DNA from: Phytophthora hibernalis
Taxonomy: Eukaryota; Oomycota; Peronosporomycetes; Peronosporales; Peronosporaceae
Direction of reading: 5' to 3'
Assembly (NCBI GenBank): GCA_012656075.1
Contig: JAAKBF010000003.1
Coordinates: forward strand, 124,001-188,000
DNA length: 64,000 nt
Shown here: piece after piece, positions 53,044 to 61,666 of the stretch
Layout: every line of letters starts with the position of its first letter
Numbering within the stretch: position 1 is the stretch's first letter
Made by a program: the position numbers and the translations under genes
The notes under the pieces: model-generated
The model's input: the letters and a program-made list of their open reading frames with translations, nothing else
Told to the model about the DNA's origin: nothing
Database searches by the model: none

Positions 53044-55378
53044 ATGGGAGCCCGGAAGCGCCGCGCTTCGCTGCATCACCAGGAGCCGGAAGGGTCCGCT
53101 GACTCAAGTGAGCAGGAGGATGCGTCGCAGGATAGCTCAGACGGTGAAGTCAGCGTGTCTGTCCCAAGTCTGTTAAACGCCACCTTCGATACGTGGGACG
53201 ACTTTGAGGCGGCTCTGAAGGCATATAGCGAGGAGACATTCCAGGTGCGTTACAACTCATATATTTAGCTGAGCTACAAGACTTTACGTGATGTTTTGAT
53301 CTAGACCTACGTGAGAAGATCATCGACGAGTCGTACAGCTCGCAACACGCGCGTTAGGGATAATTTTACTGGCACAGACGAAGAAGCTCTGCAGAAAGAG
53401 CTATTTCCCGACGAGACTACATCGTTTCTTACGTGTGTACACATGCTGGAAAGCACCGGAGCCGAGGGGCGGGAAAGGCCGCGCCAAAACGTTCGACCGC
53501 TCGGGTGCAACAAAGGTAAAACGCCATATCTGCTTAAGGGTGCTGATTTATGTCTAACAAATGCTGCTTTTCGTAATGCTACAGCTCAACGTCCTGCTGC
53601 AACGCGATAAGGGTTGTTATCACGTCAAGATATCCGTGCACGACACCAAGCACAACCATCGCGTTGGCAAAGAGCCCTACAAGCGCCTGTCAAAAAGTCG
53701 TTTGAAATTGCCTGAAAAAGAAATGTCCACGGTAAACATGCTTCGAAAAGCTGGTCTCTCCCGAAAGAAAATTTTGCGCTACATATGGGACAACACCAAC
53801 TCCGAGCCGGACATGATTGATGTGCACAATATGCTTGCCAAGCTTAAGCGACAGGACGACGCGGGGACAACACTATCGGACCGTGTTGCGGAAACACTCG
53901 ACCGTTTCTGCGAGAAGGACACTTTTGCAGTATCGCATGTCGATATTGACAAGGAGGGAGACAAGGTGCGCATCTAACGAACGAGTTGTTGTTCTCATGT
54001 ATTAATCTTATTAATATCTGTTTGCTTCCAGGCTGTCGCGCGATGTATAACCATCCAGACTTCGCACATGAGATCTCTTTTCATCTTTCCCGGAAGCACT
54101 CTTAGTCGATGCCACATGACACGAATGCTGCGCGGTACAAGCTGTTTTCATTCATGGTGCACGACTCACTGGGGCATGGTCAACACATACAGGTTATTGA
54201 GGGTTACCGGTTTGGTATCGGTTATTGACCGTGAACCGGTTAGCCCGAACCGGTCCAATCCGAACCCACGATGATTACGGTGATTACGGTAAGTCGATTA
54301 CGCCACCAATGATTGGACGAGTAGAATGATTGGACGCAAGCTGCGTGTCTATGTGGTAGGCTAGCTAAAGTAACTCCGATCAATCAATCACTTTCGAATC
54401 TTCCTTCTTCCCCTCAAGTGGTCAAGTGTCCTCGCTCCGGTCTCGTTCAGAGTTGTCCTCCCTCCGCTCCGTCAAGCTTCGTTCAAGATCCATACCTTCC
54501 ATCACAGGTAGGGCATGAATCTGGAATTCTTGGTTTTGTATGCTTGTAGAGCGTTTCCATGTCGTTAGCTGTTTGCATGTATGCACAATATCAATGGATC
54601 AGCTTGTGGCAGCTTGTGGATGATATTGTGCAGCTTGTGCCATATATTGTGGTTTATTGTGGTTATAGACAAACTTACGCCTCGCGTCTTCTGTGTTTCT
54701 GTTTGTTATTGGTCTAGCATTCCCTACTTACCGATGAACGCGCTGAGACTATGCGTCTGGCTATCCGACAGTTCAAAAATGCAAACCGTCGTGGCGTGAC
54801 GTACGCTGTGTGGTCGTCGGTAAGTCTTCACAGAGATCGGAGTGTTCACCAGCGAGTTGCCGGAAGCTCGCATGTTACTATGTCAATTCCACGCTATTAA
54901 ATACATACAGGAGCGGATCGGTAAAACTGAGTACGGATTGGACGCAGTGCAGGGAGCGAGGCTGAAACCCATCGCGAGTCTAATTGTGCGAGCTCAGACT
55001 GAAGAAGAGTACAAGAGATGTTTCCGGTATATTAAACTGGAATTGCGTGTGAAAGATGATGATGAAGAGGATGAACACGGGGGTCCAGAGTTTTGTACTT
55101 ATTTTTTGAAGAAATGGCACGCGTGCAAGGAGATGTGGTGTTCATATTTACGAGACAACGTGGCGCACCTTGGCAACTCAACGAATTACCGCTTAGAGTC
55201 TTCATGGCAAAAAATTAAGACCAGTGTGAACCGAGAAGTGGAGCTGGATGAAACAGTGACAAGCTTGATTTGGTGGGCTGCGTACAAGGAAAAACAATTT
55301 ACTACAGAGCTCTCTCGCGTCGGGCAAGTTATTGATGTTGTGCAACACACGAGCCCGGAGTTGATCAGACTCGCGTAA
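53044..55378 (+). pseudogene. MULE transposase, N-terminal and catalytic part
   Basis: ATG 53044, acidic Ser-rich start, then ATFDTWDDFEAALKAYSEETFQ. Intron 53245-53304 (60 bp). A FAR1-like region with FTGTDEEALQ, RPLGCNKG, a probable intron 53516-53584, and GCYHVKISVHDTKHNHRVGKE. Intron 53966-54031 (66 bp) joins DK to AVARCITIQTSHMR. A catalytic segment HDTNA..KLFSFMVHDS is readable with shifts (about 54090-54180). After the 525-bp interruption (54193-54717) come LLTDERAETMRLAIRQF, VFTSELPEARMLLCQFHAIKYIQERI and GNSTNYRLESSWQKIK, with ELIRLA at 55378. Typical of oomycete Mutator-like elements. Multiple frame breaks. Confidence 0.75.
54193..54717. other. 525-bp interruption in the MULE coding sequence
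   Basis: Begins GT and ends AG exactly between codons for HIQ and HSLL, so it may be an enlarged intron or an intron hit by an insertion. Its first 75 bp form an imperfect palindrome rich in accggtt (gggttaccggtttgg ... ccaatccgaaccc). No open frame. Confidence 0.5.
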
Positions 55379-57170
55379 ATTGTGAGTAGACTCATTGTCA
55401 GCGATCCATGCTACTCTCTCCGCATTAGTGCTAATTCCCATGAGCTGTGTTGTGAACGTAGTCGCTCGCAGGGCTTGAGGGCGACTGTTAGCATCTGAGC
55501 AAATTGCAGATATTGCTGCATTCATGACGACATCCGTTGCTCCCTCCTGAACTAAATCCAGCAGCGCCCATTCCTCTTTATCATTAATGTCAATATTTGT
55601 CACACATGTGATACATCCTCCGCGTCAACTAAAGATTCATCGTCAAATAGCGAACCCAGTTGGGCTTCTTTCACGTCCACTCCTCGAATCCATTCAACAC
55701 AAGCTTCGATCTAGCTGAAAGCGACTTTGGATCCGTGCCACGCACCCATCGTGTAGATAAAATCCCCGGTAACTTTAGGGTAAGGAGCAGTACGACCCTT
55801 TCGAACTTCAACGCAATTTGATCGTTCTCCAGTACGATCTGATTGCGTTCACGGTATTTGTTGTTGCATTTCTGCATCAGCTCGATGCAATGCTCCACCC
55901 AATCGGGAGGTAGAATTACACCACACACGTCCGTCGTTTTCTTTACAGCCTCAGGATGTTTGGACTACACTGCAACGCAGAGATTTGGGACCTCTTGCAC
56001 CGACGGAATGTTGTGTAGCACGCAATTTGATCGTTCTCAGTACGATCTGATTGCGTTCACGGTATTCGTTGTTGCATTTCTGCATCAGCTCGATGCAATG
56101 CTCCACCCAATCGGGAGGTAGAATTACACCACACACGTCCGTCGTTTTCTTTACAGCCTCAGGATGTTTGGACTACACTGCAACGCAGAGATTTGGGACC
56201 TCTTGCACCGACGGAATGTTGTGTAGCACGGAGAATTTATCCAAATACTTTTGGAAATGCCGGTAAGTTACAGGTTCCTCGTCGAAGCGGCGTTGACGCT
56301 CAGATAGGTTTACCTTTTCTCCACTAGGAGTGTATGGTTTCAAGAAAAGCTGCAATTTCCTGGAACTTCTTTGTCTCTCGAACTGACGCTGGCGGAGAGT
56401 CCGTGCAGGTCGACCGGGTGGTTTCACATTTTCGCTCACCGACCAAATCCGAGATCTCTTTGTCCGCTCGAGTGCTGAAGATTGATCCACCTCGTTGTCG
56501 CTATCTTCTAGAATCTCGATTGTATGCTGAGCATTGCTGGGAGACGTGAAGAACGGTGGTAGCTGCACTGATGGTATTGGTGAGTTTATCACTGGTCTTG
56601 TGGAGATTGTTCATTGTCTTGTGGAGATTGTACGTTGAGTTGTGGAGATCGGAATCCGGCTTGCTGCGACCGGGGTCGGATATCTGACGTTGTTTCGTCA
56701 AATGAAGCGCGAGCTTTATCTATCAAATCGAGGTCACAACGGTAGGGAGAGGCCGACAAGAGATCAACAAGCTTGAGAGCACGAGTGAGCTTCACTGTTC
56801 CATACGTGCTCATAGTCTCGACAAGTCGCTTGGTGCTGCGGCTGGCCTCTAAATACTTCTCTGATTGGGTCCTCGACCGTGATTTAGATGGGGTAGAAGC
56901 CACGAATATACTCTCTGAAAATCCACTCACCTCGAAGTCTTTGTTGACGAACTGCTGCATCATAGTAGCCGAATTGTAGCGCCAGCGATCGGAAATGTAC
57001 CCGAACGGAATCAACGTCTCGTATTTTTGCATTCTTCTCAAATACATTACGTGACGGCACGGGAGTCTTTGCGTCCGCCCCAACATACACTGCGACTGCC
57101 AGTTAGATCCTTCCACCGTGCATGTTGTGTTTTCGCTCGACAGGATGAAAGTGCCGTTGACTTCGGTCAG
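55379..57170 (-). pseudogene. MULE SWIM finger and Ulp1-linker region, inverted relative to its neighbours
   Basis: From the right on the minus strand: YLTEVNGTFILSSENTTCTVEG, then the SWIM-like motif QCMLGRTQRLPCRHVMYLRR (about 57090-57030), IPFGYISDRW, a Ser/Arg-rich linker, a second frame from 56592 (IEILEDSDNEVDQSS ... FSVLHNIPSVQEV), the duplicated CGVILPPDWVEHCIELMQKC block, and finally NSRPQALRATT and ERVAWIADNESTH (about 55500-55385), which resembles the entry of a C48/Ulp1 domain. These are exactly the parts that should follow 55378 and precede 57166 in a transposase-SWIM-Ulp1 MULE, but on the other strand. Confidence 0.65.
55812..56230 (-). repeat. 209-bp tandem duplication inside the MULE
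   Basis: Unit 1 is 55812-56020 and unit 2 is 56021-56230, nearly identical with one base missing in unit 2 near 56039. Duplicates the CGVILPPDWVEH coding block. Confidence 0.9.
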
Positions 57171-57312
57171 ATATTTTCAGCAACTCGACGGATCCAGCTG
57201 CGGTGTATTTGTTTTAGCTTTCCTAGAGAGCTATTTCTTCGAGTCGACAGGTATTTCGGACGACCCAAAATTACTACGGTTTCGCTATCTGCTTAAGGTT
57301 CTTCTCAGCTAG
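57166..57312 (+). pseudogene. C-terminal part of a Ulp1/C48-like peptidase domain of the MULE
   Basis: Plus frame FQQLDGSSCGVFVLAFLESYF with the Q, D and catalytic-Cys context (DGSSCG) of C48 cysteine proteases, ending RFRYLLKVLLS at 57312. Only this last segment lies on the plus strand; the expected upstream His region is missing. Joined at about 57166-57172 to the inverted SWIM segment. Confidence 0.7.
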
Positions 57313-57917
57313 AGTAGAGTTCCATAAGCAGGTCAATTCATTCGATGCACTTTATCTAGTTTTATCCTATACTGTGGCGTGACCTGCTAGAGCACTCTTA
57401 ATATAGTGAGAAAAGCGTTCATGGAGGCTCTTGGCCTGAAGGAGCTACTCTGCGGAGCCCCTTGAACAACCTCATCCGCCGCGCTCGTCTTCATTCTGTA
57501 ATTGGCTTTCCAGCGCTACAGTTCTTCATCCCCCGCATGCGACTCTACGCCTTCCTCTTGGCGACTGCGGTCGCTCTACTTGCAACCAGTAACGACGTGT
57601 TGGCGTGCTATCAACAAGGTTGTGCGTGTGTGAAAGCTCGCTGGCTGACTCGTTGTCGTCGTTGTTGTCGTTGTCGTCGTTGTCGTCGTTGTCGTCGGAA
57701 CGGAGTGTGTGGGCAACACAAAATAACGCTTAGAATACGCTGGCGTTACATTCGATACCTGGACTGGGATAACAGCTGCGATGAGGAGGACAAAGTGACC
57801 GCAATTTTGTGTATCTTGTGCAGAATACGCACAAGTTCATGTGGCGTCTTGTGCGGCTTCTCGATAATCAGTCACATCCTACCACAATATCGCTGCAAAT
57901 CCTCGAAGCATATTGTG
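57313..57917. other. spacer with a short microsatellite
   Basis: No domain-bearing frame. 57651-57697 is a GTCGTT/GTC microsatellite. The long plus frame through here is Arg-rich only because of it. Confidence 0.5.
57651..57697 (+). repeat. GTCGTT microsatellite
   Basis: About 47 bp of gtcgtt/gttgtc hexamer units. Confidence 0.9.
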
Positions 57918-58199
57918 TCAATATTCTCTGCCCTTCACTGCACACACTCTTTTCCTTCCTCTGCATTTTCTATCCTTTGTTCGCTCTTGATTGACCCACC
58001 TCCTACCGGTGTGTTCCCACCAGTGTCTGGTGTCGCTCTCATGCCTGCAACTTGCACCGACGTACAGCTCGTGCTTGCACCTTTCGCCCGCCGTCACAAT
58101 TGCCACGCTCCTCTGGTTATCCATGGCATAGTTTGCGATCCAATCCGCAGTCTTGTTGTTCACCCTATAATGGTGACTCCAGGTTTGCACACCACACAC
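57918..58199 (-). pseudogene. LINE 3' tail fragment (RNase H end)
   Basis: Minus frame WSHHYRVNNKTADWIANYAMDNQRSV is collinear with WSYRYRQFNTAADWTANFAMDNQRSV in the full LINE at 41059-41388, followed by a similar basic tail. Only the end of ORF2 is present, as expected of a 5'-truncated insertion. Confidence 0.7.
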
Positions 58200-58414
58200 G
58201 TCTGCCAGACGTCTCGCAATGCGGTATCAGTGTGCAGCGACTAAGCTACCGCAGTTCGCAATTCGCTTTACCGGAATCTGGGTTTGACCTGGATGCGGAA
58301 AGAAGGTTTCAGGATTGCACTCGAACGGATATTAAGGGGAATTAACCGGGTTGGCGCGAAGGTTTACTTCAACAAGGCTTATCTTGTTGCGCTGATCACG
58401 AGACACAGTTCGGT

Positions 58415-58858
58415 TTAGTAAACCCTATACAACGCGAGTAGCTTCGCTTGATCCTTCTTGTTGGCGTTCAGAAACTTCTGGACAAACTTGTATTTGCTCT
58501 GACTGAGTCCCAACGCTTTTGCAAACTCGCTCACGCTGATAGGCGCATTCTTCCAGGTTCTAAAAGAATCCACCCGAAAAGCCGCGTTACCCAGCAGTTT
58601 CTCCACAACATCTTTGGTAAACCTCTTCTCCAAGACAAATAGCGCTCGTCCTTCTCCATTGTCGTCGCTGCCGTCATCATCAGCCCCATTGGTCCTCAGG
58701 CTTCTGTTGTCGGTATCCGCCACACCAACAGACTGCGTAAAGCCTGAAGTGGCCAATCGCGGTAGCTCGATCTGGTCTGCCTGGGTTGTCTTGAAGGCAG
58801 CATTGCAACTTGCAACGAGATCGATTGAAAGTAACAGCAGCAAGAAATTGAAACGCAT
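58415..58858 (-). CDS. secreted RxLR effector
   Basis: 147 codons. Start at ATG 58858, where MRFNFLLLLLSIDLVASC forms a signal peptide; an upstream in-frame extension would hide it. RSLR at residues 52-55, then an Asp/Gly-rich spacer and a degenerate EER (EGR, 69-71). The C-terminal helical domain has FRTWKN, FAKALGLSQSKYKFVQKFL and NANKKDQAKLLALY, clearly paralogous to the genes at 25267 and 24310. Secretion through the signal peptide and delivery to plant cells follow from family knowledge; the host target is unknown. Uninterrupted frame. Flanked by a LINE fragment and START/FYVE copy 5. Confidence 0.82.
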   Translation of the reverse strand: MRFNFLLLLLSIDLVASCNAAFKTTQADQIELPRLATSGFTQSVGVADTDNRSLRTNGADDDGSDDNGEGRALFVLEKRFTKDVVEKLLGNAAFRVDSFRTWKNAPISVSEFAKALGLSQSKYKFVQKFLNANKKDQAKLLALYRVY

Positions 58859-59206
58859 CCTTGGATTGGTTCGAGTGCTTGAGGGCTGGAGAGCAGATCG
58901 CAAAGTGAGGACCAACGAACCTCCGAGACATTAAGTTCACGGGCAGGCACCAAGTCTGCCAAATCCGTAATCATGTAAAATACGCTGTTTAGTCCCACCA
59001 GACTCTGGTTTGTCCTTTTGCTTTTCTCTGGTGACCAGGGAAAGCAAAGGTCAAAGCCACACTACCGCAGTACATCTGTGCCGGCAATAGGATTCATTTT
59101 AAAGAAGCGATATTTTTGTCCTAAGACCCCGGAAAAACGTACACAAGCTATATGTACATCTCACTCGGTTATTTATACTGGTGAATTTCCACAAACTCTG
59201 AGCCGT
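58859..59206. other. promoter-side spacer of the RxLR gene / 3' side of START/FYVE copy 5
   Basis: No other coding signal. The minus frame upstream of the RxLR ATG is unrelated to the family. Confidence 0.5.
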
Positions 59207-60945
59207 TCATCGATAGAGTGGATGTGTTCGTTGTGGAGTGGCGTTCAACGACTCGGTGGTCTCGAGGGTGAGTTTGTAGATGGACTCAGCTACCATGCGC
59301 AGCTCCACCATTTGAGACCAAATCTGTTCACGTCTCTCGCGATCGGAGAGCACCAACTTGTCGTCGTTTTCTTCATGCTCTGGGATGTCCTCTTGTGTCT
59401 TTGTATCGGATTCGATGCCGCGGAACGAATCCATGGGCTGATCTGCACTCGGGGACAGCACATCGAGTGAGTACTCTTCCTCTGTGGGCAATGTCAGAAT
59501 GCTCACACCTGTGTCGGTAGTCACGCCGGTACTGGCGAAGCTCGCCATGCCACCGTAAGAACTGTCGGCTCTGCTTTCCCTGGCCAAACAACCTGCCTGA
59601 ACTTCTGCACGCGCGACGTCCACAGCGGCGAGGTGATCCACTCGAAGAACGCAGCGCTTGCAGATCAACACTTCCTCTTGTCGAAGCCACAGATCATTGT
59701 TTGCTTCCTTCAGAGTACGGGAGACTCTGCAACGCGAGCAAGTGGCCTCGGAGCAAAGCGCACATGCGACAGCGCCACTCACTAACTTACCGAGACGCTT
59801 AGTGCACGTGCCACAGCAAAGAGGATGCGCCTGGTTGAGAGACTCCGGTCTTTGGGGGATCGACAAACGCTGGAGTTCAGGTAGTCGCGATGGCTTCTGT
59901 TGGAGCAGCTGATGCTACTGCTGGCATGTGAACGTCGACTAGAGCGTCGACCTCTGTGTGTGTCTCGACGTTTGTCTCGACCTCTTTCTGGAAGCTGTCG
60001 GAAGAGCCACATGAGCTTCTTAAGGTTGGCGCACTCGACTGTGTTCCAGGAGCTCATGAAACCTGTAGAAGCAGCCGTGAGAGCCACCGAGTCCATCAAC
60101 TTGCCGTGTGCTTCCACGTATCCTTTCACGTACACGTCGACCTTCGAGTGTCTGCTGCCAAGCCCCACGGGCATCTCTCGAAAGATGGAGCAGCTCGAAA
60201 TGCGGCCGCGGGTGACGTCCATTCCTGACCGAGGCATCATGTCACGATACTGCGGTGGGTCCACAGAGTGAAGAAGCTGGTACCCGATGCGTTCTCCGTT
60301 CGCCCGAGTCGTGATTCCTGTAGCTTCGATGAATACTAAGTCTCGAGGTCTAACGATGCCTTGAAGAGCAGTTGGAGGGGCTTTGACGAACCACTTGACA
60401 CCAAGGAACCGGAACGGGTCAGCACTGCACGGAGCGTCGATGGAAGCCAATACTGCGCCATTGATCAGCGTATTCTTCACCACCGTAGCCTTCACCAACA
60501 TACTTTGTGCATCGGGCGACGCAACGCCGTACATGACGTCGTCCAGTGTTCCTTCGATCCATCCAGTGGCCACAAGCAGCTTGGGCTCCGTCCACTCGCT
60601 GCTCTTAAATGCCATTGACAGTCGGTCGGCGAAGCTAGCACGACTAGTTCGAGACGAAGGACCGACTAAACGGTTTGTCGACGCAAGGGGGCGGGGTGTC
60701 GGGTAGCGTTCCTTGTAGACTGTGATATGGTCTCTTGTCTTCACGGGCTTCCATCGCTGACGACTCATGCGTCTTTGTCTCGGGTCGGCTGAGTAGATGT
60801 CGTAGTCGCGTAAGGTATTGGAAAGCAGTTGAGTCGCTAGCACTCGATAGTTTTCACGCTGCTCCGTTGTCAGCTCAGCGGGTGGCAGGACGTTGGTCGT
60901 CCATGATGTGGGGCTATACCCTGCGTCGCTCTCTCGTCGTTCCAT
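59207..60945 (-). CDS. START-like/FYVE-type zinc finger protein, copy 5 (one frameshift)
   Basis: ATG 60945. N-terminal segment with ELTTEQRENYRVLATQLLSN; START-like region with LLVATGWIEGTLDDVMYGV, CSADPFRFLGVKW, VRPRDLVFIEATG, NGERIGYQLLHSVDP and KVDVYVKGYVEAHG to about residue 300. An Arg/Ser-rich linker (RRSSRRSHASSS), then a frame break near 59890. The second frame supplies the finger: CCGTC, CALC, CSRCRVSRTL, CKRC, and the tail with ILTLPTEEEYS and REQIWSQMVELRMVAES. The RCR core of FYVE is approximated by CSRCRV. Together with copy 4 this is the most diverged, best-preserved pair, and its tail is the source type of the two orphan fragments. Confidence 0.8.
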
Positions 60946-61440
60946 CGGGTTCGTGATTCTCGCTTTGTGTCTTGGGCAGCCAAATGAAAACTAACAAACC
61001 TCGGCGCTACCCAGCTTATCCTCGTGCATTTTACACGCCAGTGGCCCACTGAGGTTACAGAACGACTTGTGGCCGTCCTAAGCCAGTCCCGCGTGACTAC
61101 GGTACTTGAAGCGTGCCACTGACCGACTCTCGCTTGTCTGAATTCTGAGTTCTGTAGCGGCTTTCGTTCGAGTATTATGGCAACGCAGTGTCCATAGTGG
61201 AAAACATTTTCGCGGTGGTGGATACATTCTGATACGCACGGGAAATTTCGGTGTGTGGCAAAATCGCAGTTCAGATCCATCTTTGCGGAGACTGTGGTCG
61301 CTGACCTGTTCTGGAGCGCGGCTACTTTTCGTTTTTAGCGGCGTGGATACTTCTGAACTTGCCTGTCGGGTTTGAAGCCGCCACTCGCCACCGAGGGCGA
61401 TCTTGCACCCGCATGGCCTTGACACTACACCTTTGCCCGT
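60946..61440. other. intergenic upstream of copy 5
   Basis: No recognisable gene; the minus frames here have no domain. Presumably contains the promoter of copy 5. Confidence 0.5.
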
Positions 61441-61557
61441 CCAAAGTGAGCTAATCGCCCAGTCAAAGTGGGCATGTTTTATTTTGGGAGGTACAAAACA
61501 CCCAATTTAAGCAATAAAGAGCAATCAAAGTGGGCTAATCCCCAGTCAAAGTGGGCA
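61441..61557. repeat. paired TCAAAGTGGGC repeats beside the polymerase remnant
   Basis: CCAAAGTGAGCTAATCG and AGTCAAAGTGGGC at 61441-61473, then TCAAAGTGGGCTAATC and CAGTCAAAGTGGGC at 61524-61557: the same two-word unit twice, about 83 bp apart. Could be the terminus of a mobile element, perhaps the one carrying the polymerase. Confidence 0.6.
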
Positions 61558-61666
61558 ACAACAAAGCTACAGTCGTAAATACTGGCCGTATTCTATGTGT
61601 GTGGGTTGGCGCGTTGATGTAGACGTGTTCGTTTGGGCGACGCCTTCATCGTTCTTCGACTATCGA

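Noticed and set aside
57462..58244. 260-codon plus-strand open frame
   Set aside because: Driven by the GTCGTT microsatellite and overlapping a LINE tail on the other strand. No domain.
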